The notes under the pieces: model-generated
Databases searched by the model: none
The model's input: the letters and a program-made list of their open reading frames with translations, nothing else
Told to the model about the DNA's origin: nothing
Shown here: positions 8,155-16,947 of the stretch, one piece after another
Position numbering within the stretch: the first letter of the stretch is position 1
Layout: each line of letters opens with the position of its first letter
Assembly: GCA_902783315.1 (NCBI GenBank)
Contig: CACZQK010000009.1
Coordinates: 1-32,655 of the forward strand
Reading direction: 5' to 3'
DNA from: an uncultured Erysipelotrichaceae bacterium
Lineage (GTDB): Bacteria > Bacillota_I > Bacilli_A > RF39 > UBA660
Length of the DNA stretch: 32,655 nt
Translations under genes and position numbers: made by a program

Positions 8155-8339
8155 ATAGAGTCCCTTTTATATATTAAATCCTTTCTTTTTACTAATATTA
8201 TAGTACAACATTTCAATAATAATAGCATTAAATACTTCTTAAATTTTACAATTTCTTGTTAAAATATTATTTCCTTGACTGCATTTTATAGATTTTAGTA
8301 TTATAATGATGTAAGGGGAGTGTAAAAGGTGGTAGTAAT
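8155..8339. promoter_or_regulatory. Divergent promoter region between dikinase and NRPS operon
   Basis: On +, TTGACT at 8275-8280, an 18-base spacer and TATTAT at 8299-8304 form a likely promoter for the operon; TATAAT at 8302-8307 overlaps it. On the minus strand, TATAAT lies at 8202-8197 with only a poor -35, so the dikinase promoter is weak or activator-dependent. No clear dyad operator was found. Confidence 0.55.
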
Positions 8340-10385
8340 GTGAGGAGTTTGTGGAATAAAATTAATCATTTTATAAATAGTATTATGTTTAGAGTTATAG
8401 GATCTATTATAATATTAATACTCATTGTTACTTTTGTTATTGAAATATTAAGTTTTACAATCTTTTCAAGGTCAATTATTGGAATGTATAAGAAAGATGG
8501 GGAACAAGTTGCGAAAGAGATACTAACTAAAATCAATACAAATAATTTTGACAACTATTTAAAGGAAGAAAAAGAAGAAGAGTATTATAATGATTATATG
8601 AAATTAATTTTGTTAGGACAAATGAAAGAGGTTTCTCGTATTTATATTATACAAGTTGATGATAAATTTGAAGAATGTACTTATATATTTGATGCGGTTA
8701 ATATTGATACGGCTGTCTATGATATTGGAGAAAAAGCAAAAATTAATAGTAAGAGATATAAAAGAAAGTTGAAAAATTTGTATTCGATGAAAAGGCCAAA
8801 AGAAAATTATATGAAAAGAAGTTCTAAAAATGCAGAGTCTTCTTATTTTACAACATTAGTTCCTGTAAAAAAAGCTGATGGTGAGATAGTAGGAATATTA
8901 GGCATACAGTATTCTATCAAAAAATTAGTTGTTTCTGGAGTTTCTTTTTCAATTTGGGCTAGTGTAATTACTATTTTAATTATTATTGTTATATCTATTC
9001 TTGTATATCGCTTTTTTAGAAAGAATATAGTATTACCAATTATTGATATTTGTGATGAATCTAAAAGATTTGCTAGTGAAAATACTATTGTTAAGGAAAA
9101 AATGTTGGAAGAAAAGTTAATAGAAGAGAATAGCAAAATAACAGAAATTAGAGAATTAGCACAATCTATTGATAAAATGGAATGTGATACAATTAAATAT
9201 ATTGATAATTTAACTATTGCTACTAAAGAAAGAGAGAGAGTAGGTACTGAATTAAAACTTGCTAGTGCTATTCAAAAAAGTATGTTGGCTAATGATTTAC
9301 CGAATTCTTCAAGTTTTAATATAAGTGCTACAATGATGCCTGCTAAAGAAGTAGGGGGAGATTTTTATGATTTCTATATGATTGATGATAATCATTTGGC
9401 GTTAGTTATTGCTGATGTTGCCGGAAAAGGAATACCTGCTGCTTTGTTTATGATGATTACTAAGGTTTTATTAAAAACAAGAATGTCTATTTCTTTAACT
9501 CCTGCCGAGGTTTTAACTGTTGTTAATAAAGAAATTTATAAAAATAATCAAACCAATATGTTTATTACAGTTTGGTTAGGAGTTTTAGAACTATCAACAG
9601 GTATGTTAACATTTTCTAATGCGGGACATGAAGATATTGCTATTTATAGAGAAAAGAAAAAGTTTACTATTCATAAGAAAAAACATGGAATAGTGTTAGG
9701 AGCATTTGAAGATTATGAATATAAGAATTATCATTTGAGGCTAAATGGTGGAGACAAGCTATTTCTTTATACAGATGGGGTAGTTGAAGCAATGAATAAA
9801 GATGGTACTATGTTTGGAATTGAACGAATGCTTGAGGCACTTAATAAATCAAAGGATGATAAAGTGAGTGAGATTTTAACTAATGTGCAATCTGATGTGG
9901 ACAAATTTGTAGGAGAAGCTACTCAATTTGATGATTTAACTATGTTAGCTATTGAATATATAGGAGTGGATAAAGAAATGAAGAAAACATTTAAGGCTAA
10001 AAAAGAAGAATTAGATACGGTCTTATCTTTTGTAAATAAGGCTTCAGCTGAATATTTAAATCCTAAATTTATGTCAAAGATTGATTTGGTCGTAGAGGAA
10101 ATATTTATAAATATTGTTAAGTATGCTTATGGTGATGAAGTTGGTGATGTCGATATTGAGGTTAAAGCAACTGATAATAAAGTTGTTATTTCGTTTGAAG
10201 ATACTGGGGTTGCTTTTAACCCATTAGAAATAGAAGAAGCTGATGTAACGTTACCGATTGAAGAGAGAGAGATAGGTGGTCTTGGTATATATATGGTAAG
10301 AAAAATTATGGATAATGTTGAATATATGCATAAAGAAAATAAGAATGTATTAGTTATTGAAAAAAATATTGATGTGGAGGGTTAG
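8340..10385 (+). CDS. Membrane PP2C (SpoIIE/RsbU-type) phosphatase fused to RsbW-like ATPase
   Basis: 681 residues. Transmembrane segment near 17-40, an outside sensor region about 42-195 that ends like a Cache-type domain (VGILGIQYSIKK), a second transmembrane segment near 203-224, then a HAMP-like linker. The PP2C domain (about 300-540) keeps its metal acids: GGDFYDF (D341), DVAGKG (D359), YTDG (D479) and FDDLT (D531, D532). The C-terminal GHKL ATPase (about 550-680) has the N box EEIFINIVKYAY (N591), DTG (621-623) and GGLGIYM (646-652). In partner switching, RsbU/SpoIIE-type phosphatases dephosphorylate a STAS antagonist and RsbW-type kinases phosphorylate it; here both sit in one chain, with a STAS gene in the same operon. 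GTG 8340 follows AAAGGTGG; the overlapping ATG 8338 is followed at once by TGA. Confidence 0.9.
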   Translation: MRSLWNKINHFINSIMFRVIGSIIILILIVTFVIEILSFTIFSRSIIGMYKKDGEQVAKEILTKINTNNFDNYLKEEKEEEYYNDYMKLILLGQMKEVSRIYIIQVDDKFEECTYIFDAVNIDTAVYDIGEKAKINSKRYKRKLKNLYSMKRPKENYMKRSSKNAESSYFTTLVPVKKADGEIVGILGIQYSIKKLVVSGVSFSIWASVITILIIIVISILVYRFFRKNIVLPIIDICDESKRFASENTIVKEKMLEEKLIEENSKITEIRELAQSIDKMECDTIKYIDNLTIATKERERVGTELKLASAIQKSMLANDLPNSSSFNISATMMPAKEVGGDFYDFYMIDDNHLALVIADVAGKGIPAALFMMITKVLLKTRMSISLTPAEVLTVVNKEIYKNNQTNMFITVWLGVLELSTGMLTFSNAGHEDIAIYREKKKFTIHKKKHGIVLGAFEDYEYKNYHLRLNGGDKLFLYTDGVVEAMNKDGTMFGIERMLEALNKSKDDKVSEILTNVQSDVDKFVGEATQFDDLTMLAIEYIGVDKEMKKTFKAKKEELDTVLSFVNKASAEYLNPKFMSKIDLVVEEIFINIVKYAYGDEVGDVDIEVKATDNKVVISFEDTGVAFNPLEIEEADVTLPIEEREIGGLGIYMVRKIMDNVEYMHKENKNVLVIEKNIDVEG

Positions 10386-10388
10386 AAT

Positions 10389-13300
10389 ATGTTATCATTT
10401 GTAAAAAAGTTTAGTGAAAACGTTAAGAAATGTCCTAATGTGCCTTTGTTCTTTGATGATATTAATACAAAGGGAATCAGTTATGCTAAAATAGATGAAA
10501 TATCTGCTAAAGTATACAATTATTTATCTTCTAAAGGAATTGGAAAAGAAGATTTTGTTTTGATTAAATTACCTCGTGGGGTACAACCAATACTAGCTTT
10601 AGTTGGGGTTTGGAAAGCTGGTGCAGCTTGTACGATTGTTGAGGATAATTATGCTGAAGAAAGAGTTAAATTTATTAAAGAAGATTGTAATTGTAAAATA
10701 GAGATTAATACAAAAGTGTGGGATGAAATATTAAAATTGGAGCCAAAAGAAGGATTTGTGGAAGCAGATCCACATGATGCATGTTTTGCTATTTATACTA
10801 GTGGAACAACAGGAAATCCAAAAGGGGTTTTACACGAATATGGAGATATTCCAAGGTGTGTTCAATCCGTTATGATTTCTAAGAATGAAGCTTTAGTTAG
10901 TAAAAATGAACATGCTGCATTGGTAGCTCCGCTTAATTTTATTGCTTCTATGTTATTTATTATTTATGTTCTATATAATGGAGTAGAACTTGATAAAGCT
11001 AAATTATATATTGTTTCTTATGCGGTATTAAAGAATCCAGTTGCTTTAAAGAAATTTATGTTAGAAAAGACAATATCTTTAACCTTTTTAACTCCATCTT
11101 ATTTAAGAATGTTAAAGGGGTCAACTGGGCCTTTCTTAAAAACAATTATTGTTGGAAGTGAACCAGCTAATAATGTTTATATTAAGAATGTTAAAGCTGT
11201 TAATACTTATACAATGAGTGAAACTTGTTTCTTAGTTAGTATGTTTAAAATAGATAAGTCTTATGAAACTTGTCCTATTGGAAAGCCTCCATTTGATTTA
11301 GAAGTAAAATTACTTGATGAAGATGGTAATGAAGTAAAGGATGGAGAAGTTGGCGAAATCTGTGTTGATAATCCTTACTTTAGAGGTTATATTAATCTAG
11401 AAGAAGAAACTAAGAAAGCGAAAGCTTATGGTTTATATCATACGGGCGATTTAGCAAGAGTTGATTCTAATGGTAACTATGTTTTATTAGGACGTAATAA
11501 TGACATGATAAAGATTAATGGTAACAGAATTGAGCCTGCAGAGATTGAAGCGGCAGTTAAACAAGTTTTGGGTGTTAGTTGGGTTGCTGCTCGTGGCTTT
11601 AATGAAGTAAACCAATCTTATATCTGTGCTTATTATAAAGACGATGTTACTTTTGATATTGATAAAGTTCGTGAAGAATTATTGAAGAGACTTCCTTATT
11701 ATATGTTACCAGCTTACTTTATGAAGATTGATGAAATACCATTAAAGGCAACTGGTAAATTAGATCGAAAGGCTTTACCTGTCCCAGATACGAAAGATTT
11801 TAAAAGTAATTATGTTGAACCAACAAATGAACTTGAAAAAGTATTGTGTGATTCTTTTGAAAAAGTCTTAGGAATTGATAGAGTTGGAATTAAAGATGAT
11901 TTTTATGAAATGGGAGGAGATTCTCTAAAGGCAATTGAAGTAGTTGTTGAAACAAAACTTCCTGGTATTAATGTTTCTCATATTTTTCGTGGAAGATGTG
12001 CTGAAGAAATTGCTAAGCTTTATGATGAATCGGTTGTTAACGATGATGGAATATCTATTGATCAAAAAAATGAAGAGTCGATGAAATTATCTCATCCTTT
12101 AACAACTGAACAGTTATATATGGTTGACTATCAATTATATACCCCTAAGTCTACAATGTATAATTTATTTACAATGTTAAAGGTTGATACTTCACTTTAT
12201 GATATGAATGAGTTAGTTGAGGCTATTTATAAAGTGTTTAAAAACCATCCAGCACTACTTACAACTTTCCATTTTAATGAAGATGGTGATTTAGTTCAGA
12301 AATATAGTCCTGAAGTTTTAGAAGAAATTAGAGTAGAGCATGTTTCTGAATTTGAATTTTCACAAATAAAAGATAATTTGGTAATGCCATTTAAACTTAT
12401 TAACTCTAAATTGTATCGCTGTCGTGTTTTTCAAACAGAAAAGGCTGGGTATGTCTTTATTGATATTCATCATTCTTTATTTGATGGAACATCTTTTAAA
12501 ATATTGATGGCTAATATGGTTAAAGCTTATATGGGAATGGAACTTGATAAAGATTATTATTATTACATATTAGATAAAAGAGAAAAAGAAAAAGATTCCG
12601 ATTTCTATAATGAGGCTCGTAAATATTATGAAAATAAATATGATGATGTTGAATGGTCTATTAAACCTAAAATTGATTTTGAATCTAGAGAAAATGAAAT
12701 GGGAGAATTATTCTCTAAATTAAATATTGAAGATATGGAAATGTCCTTAATTGAGAAGAATTTTAAGATTAGCCGAAATGAGTTTTTTATAACGGTAGCT
12801 TTACTAGCAATAGCAGAATATAATAAAAAAGATAATGTAAAAATAACCTGGATTTATAATGGTCGTGATGATATGAATGCGATGAATAGTGTAGGGTTAT
12901 TATTTAGAGATTTACCCGTTGCTTTGAAATTAAATAATAAATTAACAATTCGTGAATTATATCAAGATGTTCATAAACAAGTACAAAATGCAATTAAATA
13001 TAGTTGTTATCCATATGAAGATTTAGATGCTGAAGTTGTTTCTGAAGATGGTGCCTGTTTACTTTATCAACAGGATATTAGAGATGGTGGAGATTTAGAG
13101 GATATGAATATTGAAATGATTCATGTTCGTCAAAATCAAGCTGCTTCACAAGCACTTCTTGATATTCAAATTCTTGATGGAGAAGATGGACTTGAAACAA
13201 TGATAGACTATGCTGCTAGTCGATATAAAAAGGAAAGCGTAGAGAAATTTAAAGATATCTTTGTTCGAATTACACAATTGTTGTTACATCATACAACACA

Positions 13301-13394
13301 GGATGATATCACTGTTAAGGATATCAGAGAAAAAATTAATGGTAATAATAATATCTTTAAAATTGTTACAAGTATCTTTAGGAGAAAGGAATAA
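10389..13394 (+). CDS. Single-module NRPS: adenylation, carrier, condensation (A-T-C)
   Basis: 1001 residues. The adenylation domain (about 1-470) has YTSGTTGNPKGV (136-147), NTYTMSE, YHTGDLARVD, NDMIKINGNRIEPAEIE and the closing ATGKLDRKALP with its catalytic Lys. The carrier domain carries GGDSLKA with Ser512 as the phosphopantetheine site. The condensation domain (about 565-1001) has the HHSLFDG active site (694-700). There is no thioesterase or reductase. At the place where amino-acid-activating domains carry Asp235 (GrsA numbering), this one has Ile185 (LNFIAS), so the substrate may lack an alpha-amino group. With the C domain last, the loaded acyl group is probably joined to a free amine or a partner protein outside this window. 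It starts three bases after the phosphatase gene; GGAGGG site. Confidence 0.9.
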   Translation: MLSFVKKFSENVKKCPNVPLFFDDINTKGISYAKIDEISAKVYNYLSSKGIGKEDFVLIKLPRGVQPILALVGVWKAGAACTIVEDNYAEERVKFIKEDCNCKIEINTKVWDEILKLEPKEGFVEADPHDACFAIYTSGTTGNPKGVLHEYGDIPRCVQSVMISKNEALVSKNEHAALVAPLNFIASMLFIIYVLYNGVELDKAKLYIVSYAVLKNPVALKKFMLEKTISLTFLTPSYLRMLKGSTGPFLKTIIVGSEPANNVYIKNVKAVNTYTMSETCFLVSMFKIDKSYETCPIGKPPFDLEVKLLDEDGNEVKDGEVGEICVDNPYFRGYINLEEETKKAKAYGLYHTGDLARVDSNGNYVLLGRNNDMIKINGNRIEPAEIEAAVKQVLGVSWVAARGFNEVNQSYICAYYKDDVTFDIDKVREELLKRLPYYMLPAYFMKIDEIPLKATGKLDRKALPVPDTKDFKSNYVEPTNELEKVLCDSFEKVLGIDRVGIKDDFYEMGGDSLKAIEVVVETKLPGINVSHIFRGRCAEEIAKLYDESVVNDDGISIDQKNEESMKLSHPLTTEQLYMVDYQLYTPKSTMYNLFTMLKVDTSLYDMNELVEAIYKVFKNHPALLTTFHFNEDGDLVQKYSPEVLEEIRVEHVSEFEFSQIKDNLVMPFKLINSKLYRCRVFQTEKAGYVFIDIHHSLFDGTSFKILMANMVKAYMGMELDKDYYYYILDKREKEKDSDFYNEARKYYENKYDDVEWSIKPKIDFESRENEMGELFSKLNIEDMEMSLIEKNFKISRNEFFITVALLAIAEYNKKDNVKITWIYNGRDDMNAMNSVGLLFRDLPVALKLNNKLTIRELYQDVHKQVQNAIKYSCYPYEDLDAEVVSEDGACLLYQQDIRDGGDLEDMNIEMIHVRQNQAASQALLDIQILDGEDGLETMIDYAASRYKKESVEKFKDIFVRITQLLLHHTTQDDITVKDIREKINGNNNIFKIVTSIFRRKE

Positions 13395-13396
13395 TT

Positions 13397-14752
13397 ATGA
13401 CTGAAGAAGATAAATTGGTAGAAGATAGTGAGTTAAGTCAAGACTTTAACTTTTTCTCTTTAATGAAATTTGTTTTTCCTAGTATTTTTGCTTTTGTATT
13501 TATTGCTTTATATCAAATGGTAGATGGCTACTTTATTCAAAAGTTTGTTGGAGATTTAGCAATATCAACGGTTAATTTATATTTACCAATTTTATATCTA
13601 TTTATTGCAATAGGGGTTATGCTAGGAACTGGAGCAAATGCTATTATTGTTAAAAAAGTTGGTGAAGGCGATTTAAAAGCAGCGGGAAAGTCTTTTTCAA
13701 ATGTTCTCTTATTTACCCTTATTATTTCTGTTATACTTACTGTTATTTGTTTAATATTTCATGAGCCAATTATGTCTTTTTGTGGAGCGACTTCTGGAAA
13801 TGTTGGATATTTAAGACCGTATTATATGATTATGACTACTTTTTCAATAGCGATTATTTTGCAATCTCTATTAGGAATTTTGATTATTGGAGAGGGAAAG
13901 TCTGTAACAGCAGCCGTTGTTATTATCGTTGGTGGAGTTCTTAATTGTGTTCTTGATTATATTTTTATGAAGCATTTTAAATGGGGAATTAGAGGGGCTG
14001 CAATAGCTACAACAATAGGGTATACTAGTACAATTGTATTTGCTTTTTATTATTATATAATTGCTAAAAAAAGTGCTTATAAGATTGAGTTTAGTAAATT
14101 GGATTTAAGGCAAATAGGTGAGATATCTTTTAATGGTTCATCTGATATGATTACTAATTTAGCTGGAGCTGTTACTTCAATGATTATGAATCATTTAGCC
14201 TTTAAATATTATAAAGAGATTGGGGTTAGTTCTTTATCTGTTGTTTTTTATTTTCAATTTATTATGGAATCAATTTTTTTGGGGTTTACTTCAGCACTAG
14301 AACCTGTTTTTAGTTATCATTATGGTAGTGGTGATATAGAGATGAGAAAGAAAGTCTTTTCTCTTTCTAATAAATGGATTTTATTAATTTCAGTAATTAT
14401 TATTATACTTGCTTTTGTTTTCTGTGATAATATAGTATCTATATTCTTTGAACCTGGTTCAGAAATATATCAGATAACTCAATTAGGATTTAGAGTTTCT
14501 GTTTTAGCAACTTTGTTCTGTGGTTATAATACATTTTATTCTGGACTTTTTACAGCGTTTTCTAATGGATTAATATCAGCTGTTTTATCTATTACAAGAA
14601 CATTTGTTGTTTTAGTTATTTGTTTATATTTATTATCATATTTATTTCAAGGTATGGGACTATGGGCAGCCTGGCCAGTAGCAGAGGTAGTAGCATTTAT
14701 TGTAAGTGTTGTATTTATTTTAAAATATAAAAGTCAATATGAATATTTATAG
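13397..14752 (+). CDS. MATE family multidrug/metabolite efflux transporter
   Basis: 451 residues with about twelve membrane segments in two halves, as expected for MATE (NorM/DinF-type) antiporters that use a Na+ or H+ gradient. Typical features are the first helix with FPSIFAFVFIALYQMVDGYFIQKFVG, the GTGANAIIVKKVGEGD loop, and the second-half repeat starting near ISFNGSSDMITNLAGAV. It starts two bases after the NRPS stop with an AGGAGAAAGGA site inside the NRPS end. Placed between the NRPS and the STAS gene, it is the natural exporter of the product, or a self-protection pump; this is inference from position. Confidence 0.9.
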   Translation: MTEEDKLVEDSELSQDFNFFSLMKFVFPSIFAFVFIALYQMVDGYFIQKFVGDLAISTVNLYLPILYLFIAIGVMLGTGANAIIVKKVGEGDLKAAGKSFSNVLLFTLIISVILTVICLIFHEPIMSFCGATSGNVGYLRPYYMIMTTFSIAIILQSLLGILIIGEGKSVTAAVVIIVGGVLNCVLDYIFMKHFKWGIRGAAIATTIGYTSTIVFAFYYYIIAKKSAYKIEFSKLDLRQIGEISFNGSSDMITNLAGAVTSMIMNHLAFKYYKEIGVSSLSVVFYFQFIMESIFLGFTSALEPVFSYHYGSGDIEMRKKVFSLSNKWILLISVIIIILAFVFCDNIVSIFFEPGSEIYQITQLGFRVSVLATLFCGYNTFYSGLFTAFSNGLISAVLSITRTFVVLVICLYLLSYLFQGMGLWAAWPVAEVVAFIVSVVFILKYKSQYEYL

Positions 14753-14764
14753 GAGGTAATGTAT

Positions 14765-15061
14765 ATGAAAATGAATATTGAAAAGAAAGATAAAGAGTTA
14801 TTAATTAAATTAGAGGGAAAGTTGGATACAAATACATCTGCAGATTTGGATGCTAAAATGTCTGAGTTAGATGGAATGGAAAAAGTTGTTATTGATATGG
14901 AAAAACTTGATTATATTTCATCAGCAGGACTTAGAGTTTTACTTTCTATGCAAAAAATTATGAATAAACAAGGTAAAATGACTTTAAAAAATGTATGTGA
15001 AAATGTTATGGATATTTTTGAAGTAACAGGTTTTTCAGAAATATTAAATATTGAAGATTAA
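14765..15061 (+). CDS. STAS-domain anti-sigma-factor antagonist (SpoIIAA/RsbV-like)
   Basis: 98 residues, the size of a free-standing STAS protein. The site DYISSAGLRVLL (49-60) carries the Ser that RsbW-type kinases phosphorylate (S52 or S53) and PP2C phosphatases restore. ATG 14765 is preferred over ATG 14759 because AGGAGG at 14751-14756, overlapping the MATE stop, gives eight bases to the former and only two to the latter. The likely kinase and phosphatase are both in the fused protein encoded first in this operon. No sigma factor or separate anti-sigma factor is visible, so the output of the switch is unknown; it could act on the enzyme, the exporter, or the fused kinase itself. Confidence 0.9.
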   Translation: MKMNIEKKDKELLIKLEGKLDTNTSADLDAKMSELDGMEKVVIDMEKLDYISSAGLRVLLSMQKIMNKQGKMTLKNVCENVMDIFEVTGFSEILNIED

Positions 15062-15062
15062 T

Positions 15063-15578
15063 ATGATATATGTAAGCATAAGAAAAAAAGATGAAATTTC
15101 AATCGATGAAGATATTTCTTTTTCCAAAAACATTACAAGGGAGGAGAGTCGAAAAGCTTATTCTTTATTAAAGAAAATGATGGATTTTGTTGGGGTTGAT
15201 TTTGATATTTCTAAAGTAAGAATATCTAAAAATGGAAAACCTTACTTTATTGATAATCGAATCAAGTTTAATTATTCTCATTCCACTCATTATATTGCTT
15301 GTATTTTATCTGATTGTGAAGTAGGAATTGATATTGAAGATGATTTTAAAATTTCAAAAGAGGCAGCTTTTCTTTATTTAAATCAAGCCTCTTTCAATTT
15401 GAGATATCAATGGGTTATGAAGGAGGCTTATTTTAAATTTAAGGGAGATTTTTCAGAAGATGAATTTAAAAAGCTAAGAGTAGAAGATATTGATTCATTT
15501 CATCATATTATTGAAAACGATAGATATCTTTGTGTTGCTTTTTGTGAAAAAGAGGATGATATTGTATTTTTTAGTTAA
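15063..15578 (+). CDS. 4'-phosphopantetheinyl transferase, Sfp type (short)
   Basis: 171 residues, shorter than Sfp (about 224). It moves phosphopantetheine from CoA to a carrier-protein Ser, here most likely Ser512 of the NRPS. Motifs: GKPYF, FNYSHSTHYIACIL, EVGIDIED with the metal acids, and WVMKEAYFKFKG (the W-x-x-KEAxxK signature). ATG 15063 lies one base after the STAS stop and so is probably translated by coupling; a TTG at 15051 inside the STAS gene has no ribosome site. The C-terminal region is short, which may reflect narrow specificity for one partner. It is the last gene of the operon and is followed by a strong terminator. Confidence 0.88.
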   Translation: MIYVSIRKKDEISIDEDISFSKNITREESRKAYSLLKKMMDFVGVDFDISKVRISKNGKPYFIDNRIKFNYSHSTHYIACILSDCEVGIDIEDDFKISKEAAFLYLNQASFNLRYQWVMKEAYFKFKGDFSEDEFKKLRVEDIDSFHHIIENDRYLCVAFCEKEDDIVFFS

Positions 15579-15582
15579 TATA

Positions 15583-15614
15583 AAAAACTGATTAAATTTC
15601 TTTAACCAGTTTTT
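15583..15614. terminator. Bidirectional terminator between PPTase and mgtE
   Basis: AAAAACTG (15583-15590) pairs with CAGTTTTT (15607-15614). An inner TTAAA/TTTAA pair extends the stem, and A- and T-runs on the two sides serve both convergent genes. Confidence 0.85.
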
Positions 15615-16947
15615 ATATTGATAAAATTGATGTTGCTATTTGAAAATAAATTAGTAGTGCACAGGCATCAACGATAGTTGTAATAAAAGGACTAGCCATT
15701 ACAGCTGGATCAAATCCTAACTTTTTTGCTACCATTGGTAAAGTACAACCAATTAGTTTAGCAAGAATAATAGTAAAGGCTAAAGTCGCACATACAACGA
15801 TTGCTACAGGGGTTGTGACTTTGTCAATTAGTAATATTTTTATAAAATTACAAATAGCTAAAACAATTGCACAGCAAATTGATACTCTAAGTTCTTTCCA
15901 GATTACCTTCCATATGTCTTTAAATTCTACCTCATTTAATGATAAGGCTCTAATAATTGATACTGATGCTTGACCACCTGCATTTCCTCCTGTATCCATT
16001 ATCATAGGGATGAATGCTGTAAGGATAGCACAAGCTGCTAGTTTATCTTCAAAACTTTGAATAATCTTTCCTGTAAATGTTGCAGATACCATTAATAATA
16101 ATAACCATGGAATTCTTGATCTAAAAGTTTCAAAAATTGATACCTTGTTGTATGGTTTATCTACAGGAATAATAGCTGCCATTTTTTTCATATCTTCTGT
16201 TGCTTCTTCTTCTAAAACATCTACAACATCATCAATTGTAATAATTCCGACAAGTCTTTTTTCAGAATCTACTACAGGCATTATAGTAATATCATACTTT
16301 TTAAATATATTTGCTACTTCTTCTTGATCCATTGAGGTTGTAACATAATTTTCAATTGGATGTATTAGCTTTTTTATAATATCTGTTTTTTCGGCAAATA
16401 ACAAATCTTGTATTTTAATAATTCCTTGAAGCTTTCTTTTGTTGTCTACAATAAATACATTATCAATTGTTTCATATTCATTTACTTTCTTTTTTAATGT
16501 TTTAATGGCATTTTCTACTGTTAAGTCTGATTTTAGTTCTGCATATTCTACAGTCATTAATGATCCGGCAGAATCTTCTTTATAGTTTAATAATTTATTT
16601 ATATCTTTTCTTGTGTTCTCAGAGCACTTTTTTAATAGTTTATCAACGATATTAGCAGGCATTTCTTCTAATATATCAGCTGCATCATCAGATGCCATTT
16701 CTTCAATTAATTGTACTGCTTCTTTATCTGATAAATAATTTAATACATCTTTTGAAATTGTTGTGTTAAGTAGTCCAAAAACATCAACTGCAACATCTTT
16801 TTTTAATAATCGAAATAGAGTAACTATTTCTTTTGTAGTGAACTCACTAAGAATTTCTGCAATATCACTTGAGTTCATTTCTGATAATTCTGCTTTTAAT
16901 ATTTTATAACTTTTTTCTTCTAAAAGTCTTTTAATTCTTTCTTCCAT
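15613..16947 (-). CDS. mgtE: MgtE magnesium channel/transporter
   Basis: 444 residues, usual family length. The N-terminal helical domain (about 1-125) includes the EEMASDDAADILEEMP repeat. Two CBS domains (about 130-255) show FIVDNKRKLQGI and MPVVDSEKRLVGIITIDDVVDVLEEE. Five membrane helices (about 275-444) include the pore-lining MDTGGNAGGQAS stretch and FDPAVMASPFITTIVDAC. It imports Mg2+; in characterised members the cytosolic domains bind Mg2+ and close the pore when the ion is plentiful. ATG 16947 is preceded by GGAGGT at good spacing. The leader is long and contains a GC-rich island and a long hairpin, hinting at RNA-level control. Confidence 0.93.
   Translation of the reverse strand: MEERIKRLLEEKSYKILKAELSEMNSSDIAEILSEFTTKEIVTLFRLLKKDVAVDVFGLLNTTISKDVLNYLSDKEAVQLIEEMASDDAADILEEMPANIVDKLLKKCSENTRKDINKLLNYKEDSAGSLMTVEYAELKSDLTVENAIKTLKKKVNEYETIDNVFIVDNKRKLQGIIKIQDLLFAEKTDIIKKLIHPIENYVTTSMDQEEVANIFKKYDITIMPVVDSEKRLVGIITIDDVVDVLEEEATEDMKKMAAIIPVDKPYNKVSIFETFRSRIPWLLLLMVSATFTGKIIQSFEDKLAACAILTAFIPMIMDTGGNAGGQASVSIIRALSLNEVEFKDIWKVIWKELRVSICCAIVLAICNFIKILLIDKVTTPVAIVVCATLAFTIILAKLIGCTLPMVAKKLGFDPAVMASPFITTIVDACALLIYFQIATSILSI

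Noticed and set aside
7811-8158. 115-residue + strand frame opposite the dikinase
   Set aside because: It mirrors the dikinase N-terminus on the other strand and lacks a ribosome site; the dikinase has clear domain motifs.
10389-13394. DltA as part of a D-alanylation (dlt) operon
   Set aside because: The adenylation domain is fused to carrier and condensation domains and no dltB, dltC or dltD is nearby.
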